Position numbers and translations under genes: made by a program. Shown piece after piece: positions 16,121 to 25,449 of a stretch of 64,000 bases of DNA; position 1 is the stretch's first letter; each line of letters opens with the position of its first letter. This stretch comes from Kibdelosporangium philippinense (GTDB lineage: Bacteria; Actinomycetota; Actinomycetes; Mycobacteriales; Pseudonocardiaceae). The notes beneath the pieces are model-generated. The model saw only the letters and a program-made list of their open reading frames with translations. It was not told the DNA's origin and did no database searches. The DNA lies in assembly GCF_021390435.2 (NCBI RefSeq), contig NZ_JAJVCN010000004.1, positions 600,501 through 664,500 of the forward strand, written 5' to 3'.

Positions 16121-17185
16121 GTGGCCGCACAGGAGGTTCCGGACGCGGTACAGGGCTTGCTCGCCGTGGTCGTGGGCAACAACTGGCCCGAATACAACGC
16201 CGCCGACCTGCAGGCGATGGCCTCACAATGGCGAGCCGCCGGTGAGCATGTGGCCGGCGTCATCGCCCAGATCGAGGCGGGTGCGGCGCACGTCGAGCGG
16301 GGCCTGACCGGAACAGCCTACGAGGCGTTCCGCGGGTTCATCGCGCCGCTCATCGAGCCCGGGGGCCAACTGGACGTCCTGCGGCAGGTCTGCTTCGCGC
16401 TCGCTGACGCACTGGAGGCCATGCTGCTCGAAGGCGACCTGCTCCGCAAGATCATCATTATCCTGCTGGTGATCCTGCTGATCGAGTTGATGGCCGACGC
16501 CATCGCCGCGTGGTTCACCTTCGGTACGACCAGCGCGACGTCCGCAACCCGTCAACTGGCGACCCGGGCGCAGGTGTTCACCTGGATCCGGCGGGCCATC
16601 ACCCGGCTGGTGACCCATTGCGCGAACTCCGTGCTCGCACAGGTTGGCGTGACGTTCTTCGCCCAGCTGATCCAATACTGGGAAGGCAAGCGGGACAGAA
16701 TCGACGGCCAGCACATCCGAGCTGCGGCCATCAACGGTGCCGTCGGTGGCGCGGTGGGCTTCGGCATGGGCGGCCTGGGCAGCCTGGCCAAGATCGGCGG
16801 CACGCCCAATTCGTGGAAGGGCGCGGCGACGTCGTTCGCCGTCAACGCGCCAGCGAATGTGGGCTGGGGTGCCGCAACCGGTGCGGCGGAAGCCGCCGCC
16901 CAAGACGCCGCCACCGGACTGACCGGTGACGAGGTCTACGGTGCCCAGAACGGTGCGTTCAACGGTGTGAAAGGCGGTCTGCACACCAGTTTCAACCCGG
17001 GCAACAAGCTGTCGATTACCCCTGGCGACCATCTGAACAACGCGCTCAACAAGCCTTTCGATACACCGCCGCCACGACCGCACCGAACTGAAACAGATCC
17101 GCCTCGGCTGGAGACCGGCCCACCGGAAGACTGGGACGCCTGGGGCGCGAGCACAACCCAGGCAATTCTCGACGCAGGCCGCTGA
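16121..17185 (+). CDS. WXG100-like domain protein with membrane segment (N-terminal part of a large type VII effector type)
   Basis: A 354-residue protein. The first 110 residues match the N-terminal domain of very large actinomycete type VII effectors: VVVGNNWPEYNAADLQAMAS, then Ala-rich helices. A strong membrane segment follows (KIIIILLVILLIELMADAIAAW, about 108-129), then Gly/Ala-rich hydrophobic helices (AAINGAVGGAVGFGMGGLGS). In such effectors this N-terminus is normally followed by thousands of residues, but here the protein ends after a Pro-rich linker. It is either a stand-alone channel-like protein or one that lost its effector part. Confidence 0.7.
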   Translation: MAAQEVPDAVQGLLAVVVGNNWPEYNAADLQAMASQWRAAGEHVAGVIAQIEAGAAHVERGLTGTAYEAFRGFIAPLIEPGGQLDVLRQVCFALADALEAMLLEGDLLRKIIIILLVILLIELMADAIAAWFTFGTTSATSATRQLATRAQVFTWIRRAITRLVTHCANSVLAQVGVTFFAQLIQYWEGKRDRIDGQHIRAAAINGAVGGAVGFGMGGLGSLAKIGGTPNSWKGAATSFAVNAPANVGWGAATGAAEAAAQDAATGLTGDEVYGAQNGAFNGVKGGLHTSFNPGNKLSITPGDHLNNALNKPFDTPPPRPHRTETDPPRLETGPPEDWDAWGASTTQAILDAGR

Positions 17186-17241
17186 CCGAACGGCACCCGA
17201 TGATATGACGATCTCCTCTGCCGCCGCAGTAACGACGCGTT

Positions 17242-17421
17242 ATGCACCCGCAGGAGCCGCTCCTCCCAGCGGAACTGCAAGCGTGGTTCGACGAACAGCC
17301 TGCATCGTGCGCGGCACTACACGCGAAACCTGACCAGACAACAGAACACGAGCTACACGGCTACACCATTACCTTCAACTCCGCAGTCTCGCGAGTGAGC
17401 CACGAGGGGCGTTCACCGTGA
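17242..17421 (+). CDS. Small hypothetical protein downstream of the WXG100-like pair
   Basis: A 59-residue frame starting MHPQEPLLPAELQAWFDEQ 57 bp after the previous stop, on the same strand. Coding-like amino-acid use; no known domain. It could be a small immunity or chaperone partner or chance. No clear ribosome site is seen. Confidence 0.35.
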   Translation: MHPQEPLLPAELQAWFDEQPASCAALHAKPDQTTEHELHGYTITFNSAVSRVSHEGRSP

Positions 17422-17523
17422 TTCGCGCCTCGTCCGCCGGTCGCGAGCCTGCTGGGCACAACCACTGCAATACCGTTGGAATAAGGCAGGGTTTGAATAC
17501 TGCTACTTCACCAGTTAAATAGG

Positions 17524-17528
17524 CTTAT
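17524..17528. repeat. Target-site duplication CTTAT at the Tn7-like left end
   Basis: CTTAT lies directly outside the terminal TGT of the transposon. Its partner is found as ATAAG at 39381-39385, that is, CTTAT on the other strand, because the right end has been inverted. Tn7-family elements duplicate 5 bp. Confidence 0.8.
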
Positions 17529-17590
17529 TGTAGGTTCCCATGTTTGACTTCATTTTCCCAGTGATTCTTCGTCTGGTTTTCGTCGATGAA
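17529..17590. repeat. Left end of the Tn7-like transposon
   Basis: The end starts TGTAGGTTCC, the TGT terminus of Tn7-family ends. TGTAGGTTCC-CA-GTTT-CTTCATTT is shared with the end at 39386 (TGTAGGTTCC-TA-GTTT-CTTCATTT). A second shared motif, CTGGTTTTC, occurs near 17573 and in the other end near 39437, and may be part of TnsB-binding repeats. Confidence 0.8.
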
Positions 17591-17722
17591 AGATCGGCGG
17601 GAATGTTGACGGGCGGGACAGCGATGTTGGAACCGTCGCGGACGTCATGCCGTTCGGCCGTTCGGGTGATGTTCTGCTTGTGCCTTCGACTGTTGATCGT
17701 GGTCTGGCGGGATGGTCGCCGC

Positions 17723-18493
17723 ATGAGGCAGGTACGCAGTATGCCGGTGGGCGTTGCGTCCGTCCGGAGCGAGAGTGATCTTCTGGTGCGCTATCGCGGT
17801 AGCGATGGCGGGTTTGTGGATACGTCGCTGGATCGGCTGTCCGTGGATGACGTGTTGGCCGGGTTGCCGGTGCGGGAGTTCCGTTCGTATCGCGGCCGTC
17901 GGCACTATTCGGGCTGGTATTGGTCAGCCACAACAGGTGGCCTTGTGGTGTACGAGAGTCGGCTGGAGTTGGCTCGGATCTTGTTGGCCGACAAGGACTC
18001 CGATGTGGTGGCGATCGCGGCACAACCGTTCCTGGTGGATGGGTTTGACGGTGAGCGGACGCGGCGGCATGTGCCGGATGTGTTGCTCGGGCACGCCGAT
18101 AGGGCGGTGACGGTTGTCGATGTGAAGGCCGCGTCGCGATTGGACGATCCGAAGGTGTCGGCACAGTTCGCCTGGATGAAGCGGTTGTGCGAGCAACAGG
18201 GTTTCCGGTTCGAAGTGTGGTCGGGCACGGATCCGGTGCTGTTGGAGAATGTGCGGTTCCTGGCTGGCTTCCGTCGACCGGCGTTAGTTGCTCAGGAGTT
18301 GGTGCCGCTGGTGCTGGAGGCAGCGGTGTCGCCGTGCACGATCGCCGAGCTGGAGCGGCAGCTGGCTGGCCCGGCGCGGTGGGACCGGATTCGTCCAGTA
18401 ATCCTGCATTTGCTGTGGCGGTCGCGGTTGACTGCGAATCTGTTCCGCCCACTGGACGGCGATACGATCGTGCGGACGGGGGTGGCCGCGTGA
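17723..18493 (+). CDS. tnsA: TnsA-type heteromeric transposase endonuclease subunit
   Basis: A 256-residue protein from the ATG at 17723; an ATG at 17741 is an alternative. The open frame reaches back to 17540, but that would place the start inside the transposon end. The restriction-endonuclease-fold active site is visible: Glu78 (VVYESRLEL), Asp119 (RHVPDVLL) and D133-V-K135 (VTVVDVKAAS), matching the E-D-(Q/D)xK pattern of TnsA. It would cut the 5' strands at the transposon ends and work with TnsB. Its stop overlaps the GTG start of tnsB (GTGA). Confidence 0.87.
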   Translation: MRQVRSMPVGVASVRSESDLLVRYRGSDGGFVDTSLDRLSVDDVLAGLPVREFRSYRGRRHYSGWYWSATTGGLVVYESRLELARILLADKDSDVVAIAAQPFLVDGFDGERTRRHVPDVLLGHADRAVTVVDVKAASRLDDPKVSAQFAWMKRLCEQQGFRFEVWSGTDPVLLENVRFLAGFRRPALVAQELVPLVLEAAVSPCTIAELERQLAGPARWDRIRPVILHLLWRSRLTANLFRPLDGDTIVRTGVAA

Positions 18494-19663
18494 GCGCACG
18501 AACGGTGACGATCGCGGTCGGTGCATCACTGTTGGTGGACGGAGAGATGGCGCGGGTCGTGGAGTTCGATGGCCGCGCAGTGACACTGCAGTTGTCCAAT
18601 GGCCGCTACAGCAGCATGGCCGTGGCCGAGCTGGTGCGGCGGGCGCGTGGCCCGGATCATGTCGCCAGCGGTGCCGGTGGTGGGAACGACCCGGGTGTGG
18701 TGTTGGCCGGGTTGTCGGCGACCGAGCGCGAGCGAGTGGCACAGCGGGCCGCACACGTCCGCGAGGTGCTGACCGGGTACACCTCCGGTCATGCCGAGAC
18801 AGCGCGCCCCGGTGAACCCCGGACCGCCTTCGCCAAGGGAACCCCGCTAACCGTCCGCTATGCGGCCAAGGCTACTGAGTTGTCGGTGACGGCACGGACA
18901 GTCCAGAACTGGGTAGCCGCCTACCGCGACGGCGGAGAGGCCGCGCTGGTCGACGACCGACATCGCCGTGGCTGGTCCACTGTGGATCCAAGGTGGGACG
19001 CGGCGGTGCGCTCGGAACTGGCGGCTGGTGTGTCCGCGTCGACACCGACCCGAAGCGCGGTGCTGATGCGCGCGGCAGCACGGCTGGAGCGGGAGCACGG
19101 GCCGGGCGTAGTTGCTGTCCCATCCAAGACGACGGCCTACCGTCGGCTGGCGTCGCTCACCAGGGGGACAAACGCCGTGTCCGGGTCGGCGGCGGGCCGC
19201 CGGTCGATCGCGGAGCGACCGCAAGGTGTTTATGGGCGGCTGCGGGCGACCCGTCCCGGTGAGTACTTGATTTTGGATACCCAGGATCTGGATGTGTTCG
19301 CGATGGAGCCGGTGACCTGCCGGTGGGTACGGGCGCAGTTGACCGTCGCGCAGGATTTGTTCGATCGGCAGATTCTCGGGCTGAAGGTGACCCCGGTGTC
19401 GACCAAGGCAGTCGATATCGCCGGTGTGCTGTTCGAGGCGGTGACTGGCCGTGGCTCCGGCCGCCCGGCGTTGGGCCCGATGCACGGGTTGCCGGAGCGG
19501 TTGGTGTTCATCGAGATCGGTGCGGATGAGCCGGTGTGGTGTCCACCTGAGACTCTGGTGGTCGATCACGGCAAGGCCTTCCTGTCCGCGCATGTGATCG
19601 GCGTATGCGCTCGGCTGGGGATCTCCATACAGCCCGCGCAGCCACGCAAACCTACCGATAAAC
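18490..19663 (+). pseudogene. tnsB: TnsB transposase, 5' part (split by a serine-recombinase element)
   Basis: The first 391 codons of a Mu/TnsB-type DDE transposase. N-terminal helix-turn-helix domains (LSVTARTVQNWVAAYRDGGE) bind the transposon ends. The RNase-H core has Asp263 (LILDTQDLDVF) and Asp359 (LVVDHGKAF). The frame breaks after codon 391 (RKPTDK) at a 9.2-kb insertion and resumes at 28894. Rejoining gives 688 residues, close to TnsB of Tn7. As it stands the product lacks the catalytic Glu and is inactive. Confidence 0.9.
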
Positions 19664-19671
19664 AGTTGGCA

Positions 19672-21318
19672 TCAGACTGCGCTCCTTGTGGTTGATGTGG
19701 TGGTTGTTTCGGTGGGTGGGGCTGGTTTGCGGGGTGGTCGTCCGCGTCGTGGGCGGGCGATGTCGGGGCTGGGGAGTTGGTAGAGGTATTCGTTCTTGTC
19801 GTTGGCTCGGCGGCCGGTGAGCAGCCCTTGGTTGCGCCAGGTTTTGACGGTGCTGGTGCCGACTCCGAGGTGGCGTGCGATGTCGTTGAGGGTGAGCAGT
19901 CCTTCGTCGCGCAGGCGCTGGGTGTGGCTGCGTAGGTGGTAGGCCTTGCCGATCTGGCGGATGAGTCGGGCGTGCAGGGGCTGGCCGGTGCCGCTGACCA
20001 TGCCCTTGCTGGTGAGGATGGCGGCGATCTCGGAGTCGGTGTGTTCCTCCAGCAGGGTGTCGATCGCTGATACGACCTCGGCCGGTGTCTGACGGATTTG
20101 CCATGCTGCCAACGGGATCGGTAGTGACAAGGTGCGATCCTGTCCTCCTTTGAGTCTGATATGGACAGTGATGGTGCTGTCGGTCCTGGCCAGGGTGGCG
20201 TCGGTAAGCAGCAGGCGGATGACGCGTTTACGTTCCCGCATCGGGGTGGCTGGATTCGCCCAGAGTGCGGGGAAGTCGGCGGCCAGCGCGGTGACGGCGT
20301 CGCGTTGTGTTTGGCTCAGTGGTCCGGTGTGCTGTTCGCGGGCGCGTTCGTAGGTGTCGGTGGCCTCGCCGAGCTCGCGCAGGGTGGCGTTCCAGGCGGC
20401 TTCGAGTTGGTCGGCGACCAGCCGGTTGGCGGGATCGACCGCGAGGTAGCGGCGGCGGGCCAGGTCGGCGTGGTATTGGGCGCGTTTCACGGCGGCGGCG
20501 CGGATGCGGTCGGCCTCGTCGGCGCGGGCGGTGAGCTCGTCGGCGACGGCCAGAGCGGTCTCCAAGGCCAGCGGGGTGACCGTGTCCAGGAGCAATCGGC
20601 TGACGGCGGTGTCGATCCCGGCGCCGGGGATGCGTTGGCAGATCGTTTTCCCGTGCTGGATGCCCTCGGATTGGCAGACGTATTCGGGGACGTGGTTGCC
20701 TTTGCGGGTGTGGTAGCGCACGGTCATCCGGCCGCCGCACTTGCCGCAGACGACCAGCCCTTGCAGCAGGGCGGGGCCTTCGCGGGGTGGGCTGGCGCGG
20801 CGGTCGTTGCCGTGGGCGGTGGCGTTGGCGGCCAGACGGGTCTGGTTGACCTCGAACTGTTCCCAGCTGATGTAGCCGGGATGGGAGTCGGTGATCAGCA
20901 CCGTCCATTCCTCGCGCGGCAGGACGCGGGTGGTCATGGTGCCGTCGGCGCGGCGGTGATCGGTGCGCCGACCGTAGAAGAACGCACCGGCGTAGCGGGG
21001 GTTGTGCAGCACCTGCAGTACCCGGGAGTGTTGCAGCTGGCCCCAGACCAGCTCGCCCTTGCGCGGGCCTGTTTTCAGCCTGCGCGGGAACAGCAGCCCG
21101 TCAGCGGCGAACGCCTTGACCACGGCCAGCGCTGAACCGGTGGTGGTGAACGTGCTGAACACGCGCGCCACTGAGCCTTGGACGCTGGTGTCGGGATCGA
21201 GCACGACGTTGCCGACGGGGTCATAGACCAGGCCGACCGGCAGGGCCTGGACCAGCTCGCCGCGTCGGGCCTTGGACAACACCCCGCCCCGCAACCGCGC
21301 TTTCAGGAAATGCAGTTC
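19672..21318 (-). pseudogene. Large serine recombinase, C-terminal part (split by RIT element)
   Basis: 549 codons covering the recombinase domain (GVLSKARRGELVQALPVGLVYD), the zinc-ribbon domain (GLVVCGKCGGRMTVRYHTRKG ... CQRIPG), a long coiled region, and a C-terminal HTH (LTLNDIARHLGVGTSTVKTW). The N-terminal catalytic domain lies at 27147-27599. Rejoining at the shared GAGGCC gives ...GTMSEAELHFLKARLRGG..., a 699-residue protein typical of large serine recombinases. The stop is 8 bp from the element edge. Confidence 0.9.
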
Positions 21319-21400
21319 GGCCTCCTATGCGAACCCGTCCGTTATGCCGACCTGGCGGGGGAAGTTGTTTGCTCCCAGCAAAATCTGGCTACCAAGTTCG
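21319..21400. repeat. RIT element terminal inverted repeat, left (82 bp, perfect)
   Basis: 82 bp starting GGCCTCCTATGCGAACC and ending ACCAAGTTCG, the exact reverse complement of 27045-27126. The outer six bases GGCCTC form a direct repeat with 27147-27152 and were present once in the target gene. Confidence 0.95.
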
Positions 21401-21406
21401 TTATAG

Positions 21407-22399
21407 TCACAGACCGTTGAGGAACGCGAGGATGGTGTCGGGGGGTTGGTAGCGGCCTGGTGGTGCGTCGCGGGGTGCGGTTCGGGCCAACGCCCGCTCC
21501 TTGAGTGCAAGATCGGCATGGATGTAAACCTGCGTGGTGGCCGTGTTTTCGTGTCCCATCCACAACGCGATGACGGAGATGTCAACACCGGCGTGGAGCA
21601 GCCGCATCGCGGCGGAGTGCCGCAGGACGTGAGGTGAGATCTTCTTCTCACCCAAGGTGGGACAGGATCGCGCTGCAGTGGCTGCATGTATGGAAACCCG
21701 GCGCTGCAAGGCATCCCGGCTCATGGGGCCGCCGCGGCGGGTCGGAAACAACGGGTCGGCAGGCAAACCAGCGCGTTCGGCAAGCCAGGCACGAAGCACC
21801 ATGACGGCGCCAGCGGTGAGTGGGGTAATCCGCTGTTTTCTGCCCTTGCCCAGACAACTGACGTGCGCGCCGGTGCCCAGGTGGAGATCACTGATCCTCA
21901 GGCGGGTGAGTTCGGTGGCGCGCAGCCCGGTCTGGCAGGCCAGCATGAGCAGGGCGTGGTCGCGGCGTCCGGTCCAGTTGCTCGGGTCCGGGGCGGCCAG
22001 CAGCGCGGTGATCTCGTCCTCGGTGAGGTAGGTGATCAGGGTGCGGTCGAACCGTTTGGGTGGGATTGCCAGGACCCGCTGGATGACCGCGGCCTGGTCG
22101 GGATGGTGCAGCGCTGCGTAGCGGAACAGCGAGTGGATGGCTGCCAGTCGGGCGTTGCGGGTGCGGACGCTGTTGCCGCGGTCGGTTTCCAGATGGGTCA
22201 GGAACGCGCCGATCAGCGGAGCGTCCAGATCGGTGATGTCCATAGTGGAGGGTTGTTTGCCGGTCTGTTTCTCGGTGAAGATCAGCAATAGCTTGGCGGT
22301 GTCGCGGTAGGCGGCGATCGTGTGGCCGCTGGCCTGGCGTTGCCGGGCCAGTCGGTCGGTGAAGAATGCTTGCAGGGTCGGGGCCAGAGTGCCGCTCAT
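21407..22399 (-). CDS. ritC: RIT tyrosine recombinase C
   Basis: A 330-residue tyrosine recombinase, third gene of the RIT trio, starting MSGTLAPTLQAFF with a 4-bp overlap with ritB. Catalytic residues are intact: Arg in QTGLRATELTRLR (about 172), SPHVLRHSAAMRLL (about 265), WMGHENTATT and Tyr in QVYIHAD. It ends 6 bp inside the left inverted repeat. The upstream continuation of the frame to 22756 is antisense-like to ritB and is not coding. Confidence 0.92.
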   Translation of the reverse strand: MSGTLAPTLQAFFTDRLARQRQASGHTIAAYRDTAKLLLIFTEKQTGKQPSTMDITDLDAPLIGAFLTHLETDRGNSVRTRNARLAAIHSLFRYAALHHPDQAAVIQRVLAIPPKRFDRTLITYLTEDEITALLAAPDPSNWTGRRDHALLMLACQTGLRATELTRLRISDLHLGTGAHVSCLGKGRKQRITPLTAGAVMVLRAWLAERAGLPADPLFPTRRGGPMSRDALQRRVSIHAATAARSCPTLGEKKISPHVLRHSAAMRLLHAGVDISVIALWMGHENTATTQVYIHADLALKERALARTAPRDAPPGRYQPPDTILAFLNGL

Positions 22400-23337
22400 G
22401 CGCCACCTGCCAGGTGTTCGGCCAGGCGCTGCCCGGCCAGGGCCATCAGTTCCGGTGCGGCAGAGAGGTACCAAAATGTGTGTTTCGGGTCGGTGTGGCC
22501 CAGGTAGGTCGACAGCCTGGGCATCATGGCCGGGATGTCGGCGCCCTGGCGGTACCAGTCCAGCACGGTCGCGACCGCAAAACTGTGCCGGAGGTCGTGG
22601 ATTCGTGGCCGGCAGGACGCTGAGCGGCGTGTGATCCCGCACCCCTCGGCCAGGCGGGCGAAGACAAGGCTGATGTTGCTGTGTAGCAACCGTGTCCCCC
22701 TGCTGGAGAGCAACAGTGCTGGGCTGGCCGGTCGTGGCAGCCGTTCCTGCCGACACTGTCGATAGCGGGTCAGGGCTCGCATCGCGCTGGGGTGCAAGGG
22801 AACCAGGCGGTGTTTGCCGAACTTGGTGTCACGCACCATCAGCAATTCGTGCTCGACGTCGAGATCCTCGTCATCAAGGGCGATCGCTTCACTGATCCGC
22901 AGGCCGCTGATCGCCAGCAGGCTGATCAGGCTTTGGTAGGTGGCGGCCCGAAGGCGCGGACGCAGCATGGCCGCGGCCTGGATGAGTGACCGGATCTCAG
23001 CCTCGGAATACAAGTACGGAGTAGCCCGGCAGGGCCCCACGGCGTGGATCACCCCGGCCGGCGGAACCTCCACACAGGGGTCAAGGCTGTGCAGGTAGGC
23101 GGCGAAGCCGCGCACCACGCTGACGCGGATCGCCAGCCAATGCAGGGATGTCCCAGCGGGTAGCGTCGCCCAGGCCAACGCGTTCTCGGTGGTGATGGTG
23201 TCGATGCCGTCGTGTTCGAGGTAGTCGACGAACTGACCCAGCAAGCGGCCGGCGTTGGCCAAGCGGAAACCCACAGCGCGACGCAAATCCAAGTAGTCCG
23301 CGAGCGCGCGGCGCAGCGGGGGACGTGACTGTGTCAT
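22396..23337 (-). CDS. ritB: RIT tyrosine recombinase B
   Basis: A 313-residue tyrosine recombinase, second of the trio. The catalytic set is intact: Arg in AISGLRISEAIALDDED (about 150), RIHDLRHSFAVATVL (about 245), YLGHTDPKHTFWYLS with the Tyr. The start overlaps the stop of ritA and the stop overlaps the start of ritC, both as ATGA, so the three proteins should be made together. Known RIT trios are thought to act jointly in transposition. Confidence 0.92.
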   Translation of the reverse strand: MTQSRPPLRRALADYLDLRRAVGFRLANAGRLLGQFVDYLEHDGIDTITTENALAWATLPAGTSLHWLAIRVSVVRGFAAYLHSLDPCVEVPPAGVIHAVGPCRATPYLYSEAEIRSLIQAAAMLRPRLRAATYQSLISLLAISGLRISEAIALDDEDLDVEHELLMVRDTKFGKHRLVPLHPSAMRALTRYRQCRQERLPRPASPALLLSSRGTRLLHSNISLVFARLAEGCGITRRSASCRPRIHDLRHSFAVATVLDWYRQGADIPAMMPRLSTYLGHTDPKHTFWYLSAAPELMALAGQRLAEHLAGGA

Positions 23338-23847
23338 GCCGCCTCACCTGGCCAAGGCCGGGCCAGTGCCCGTAGCGCCTCGGTATCAACCTTCGCGTAA
23401 ATCGCGGTGGTCAGCGGGCGAACATGTCGTAGAGCTTGGCCGATGTCGCTCAGCGAGCCACCTCCACGCAGCATGGCGGTGGCCGCCGAGTGCCGCAGCC
23501 GATGAGCGTGCACCACGCCAATACCAGCCCGTCGGCCCGCGGAGGCCACCGCAGTCGTGACAGCGCCGGTGCTCAACGCCCGATACGGAGCCTGCGCACG
23601 AACGAACACCGTCCGGCCCTGGGCAGCGGCAGGGCGTCCGTTGCGCAGATAGGCGACGATCTTCTCCCCGACATCAGCCGGCAGCGGCATCCGATCACGC
23701 CGATTACCCTTGCCCCACACCGTGATCTCACCGAGTCGCCAGTCGATGTCGTCTAATCCCAACGCGGCGACTTCACCAGCGCGCAGCCCGAGCCGAAACA
23801 GCAACGTGAGGATCGCCAGATCCCGCCGCCCTGTCGAGGTCTGCTGA
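23334..23847 (-). pseudogene. ritA: RIT tyrosine recombinase A, catalytic part (split by IS21)
   Basis: The catalytic half of RitA: RLGLRAGEVAALGL (Arg), HAHRLRHSAATAML, LRHVRPLTTAIYAKV (His and Tyr). The N-terminal half is at 26271-26979. Removing the IS21 element and one GCTGA copy joins ...ASCDQ with QTSTGRRDLAILTLL... in frame, for a 405-residue protein. At present the half has no start codon of its own near the junction. Confidence 0.9.
23843..23847. repeat. Target-site duplication GCTGA of the IS21-family element
   Basis: GCTGA precedes the left end and is repeated at 26271-26275 after the right end. Five bases is within the IS21 family range. Confidence 0.88.
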
Positions 23848-23982
23848 TGTCGGCGTACGGACTCATGTGACCAGCCACGTACGGGTTAATGTGTCCACTT
23901 TGTAGCGTGTCGGGGTGTCGGTACGCGCTGGTGATCGTCAAGCTGTCGTGCGACCTGGCGGGTGTGTATAGGGACGGCACTG

Positions 23983-25449
23983 GTGATCTTGGACGAGGAG
24001 CGGTGGGCGGAGCTGCGTCGCTTCCGTGGCTTGTATGAGTCCGGCGCGATGAGCATCTCTGCGATCGCGCGGGAGACCGGGCTGCACCGGCAGACTGTCC
24101 GCAAATACCTGGCCAGCGACGCGCGGCCAGGACCGCCGCGAGGCAGCAGCCGCAAGGGGACCCGCACGCCGGTGATCGCCGCGATGGCGCCGGTGATCGA
24201 TGCGTGGCTGCGCTCAGAGCTGCTGCTGAAAGGCACGGTTATTCACGAGCGGCTGGTCGAGCAGTACGGGTTCACCGGCAACTATCAGCGCGTCAAGCTG
24301 TATTTGCAGGAGGCCCGTCCCAGGATCGCGGCCGAGCTGGGTATCGCCCCGGACGAGCTGGGGCTCCTGCACCGCCGGTTCGAGGTGATCCCAGGCGCGC
24401 AGGCCCAAGTGGACTGGGGGGACGAGGGTCAGATCCTCGCGCATGTCGGCATTCCGAAGGTCTACTCGTTCCACATGACCTTGTCCTATTCACGCGACCC
24501 GTTCTGCTGCTTTACCACCAGTCAGGACCTGGAGACCTTCTTCGCCTGCCATCGCCGGGCGTTCGAGCACTTCGGCGGGGTGCCTCGGGCGATCGTCTAC
24601 GACCGCACCAAGACCGTGGTGCGTCGGCATGTCGCCCCAGGCAAGGCCGTTCCGTTGCATCCGGAAGCCGTGGCGTTCGCCGGGCACTACGACTTCGACA
24701 TCGACGTGCTGGCCGCATACCGCCCGACCGGCAAGGGCCGGGTCGAGCGCCAAGTCGCGATCGTGCGCGATCACGTCCTGGCCGGTCGTGGGTTCGCCAG
24801 CCTGGAGGAGATGGACTCGGCGTTCACCGCCTGGGTCCCGTTGCGGCGCAAGCGCGTCCACAGCACGCACGGCGAGGTCATCGGCCACCGCGCCGCCCGT
24901 GACCACTCGGCCCTGCACCCAATCCCAGTCAGTCCGTATCTGGTCACGCAGCGGCATCTGCGGCACGTCGGCAAGGACTGCCTGGTCGCGTTCGACGCCA
25001 GCCTTTACTCAGTTCCTGCCCGCAAGGTCCGTCACCGCCAGCTGGTCGAGATCCGCGCCACCGCCGACACCATCAGCCTGCATGCCACATCCATCGACGC
25101 GGCCACGACCGGCAACCTAGCCGACGGCACCCTGCTGGCCGTCCATCCCCGGGCCACGACCAGAGGCCAGCGGGTCGTCGACGAAACCCATTGGGACGGT
25201 CTGCCCGACGGCCACACCCGCGCGGTTACCACCAGCATCGAGGACGACGACCACGACGGGAAGGTCATCCCGCTGCGGCCCAATACCGCGCCTGAACAGT
25301 CGTGGCCCCGGTCACTGGAGGCGCTGCTCACCCGCACCGCCGCCGCACAGATCAAGGTCGAACACCGCCCGCTGTCGGTCTATGAACAACTCACCGGCAC
25401 CGGACCCAGCAGGACCACAGCACTACCGCAGACGAAGGATCACCGTTGA
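23983..25449 (+). CDS. istA: IS21-family transposase IstA
   Basis: A 488-residue transposase from the GTG at 23983; an upstream GTG at 23962 is possible. N-terminal HTH (MSISAIARETGLHRQTVRKYL, about 20-40), then the rve-type DDE core with AQVDWGDEGQI (Asp), RAIVYDRTKTVV (Asp) and GRVERQVAIVRD (Glu). Its stop overlaps the start of istB. It appears full length and intact. Confidence 0.95.
   Translation: MILDEERWAELRRFRGLYESGAMSISAIARETGLHRQTVRKYLASDARPGPPRGSSRKGTRTPVIAAMAPVIDAWLRSELLLKGTVIHERLVEQYGFTGNYQRVKLYLQEARPRIAAELGIAPDELGLLHRRFEVIPGAQAQVDWGDEGQILAHVGIPKVYSFHMTLSYSRDPFCCFTTSQDLETFFACHRRAFEHFGGVPRAIVYDRTKTVVRRHVAPGKAVPLHPEAVAFAGHYDFDIDVLAAYRPTGKGRVERQVAIVRDHVLAGRGFASLEEMDSAFTAWVPLRRKRVHSTHGEVIGHRAARDHSALHPIPVSPYLVTQRHLRHVGKDCLVAFDASLYSVPARKVRHRQLVEIRATADTISLHATSIDAATTGNLADGTLLAVHPRATTRGQRVVDETHWDGLPDGHTRAVTTSIEDDDHDGKVIPLRPNTAPEQSWPRSLEALLTRTAAAQIKVEHRPLSVYEQLTGTGPSRTTALPQTKDHR

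Noticed and set aside
17540-17722. An N-terminal extension of tnsA starting at an ATG at 17540
   Set aside because: It would begin 11 bp inside the transposon terminus, within the likely TnsB-binding sequence, and the residues are hydrophobic and Cys-rich, unlike a TnsA N-terminus. Starts at 17723 or 17741 are preferred.
22400-22756. A 119-residue N-terminal extension of ritC
   Set aside because: It lies antiparallel in frame over the coding region of ritB's catalytic end, is Pro/Arg-rich, and the ATG at 22399 has the same ATGA overlap as the other RIT genes.
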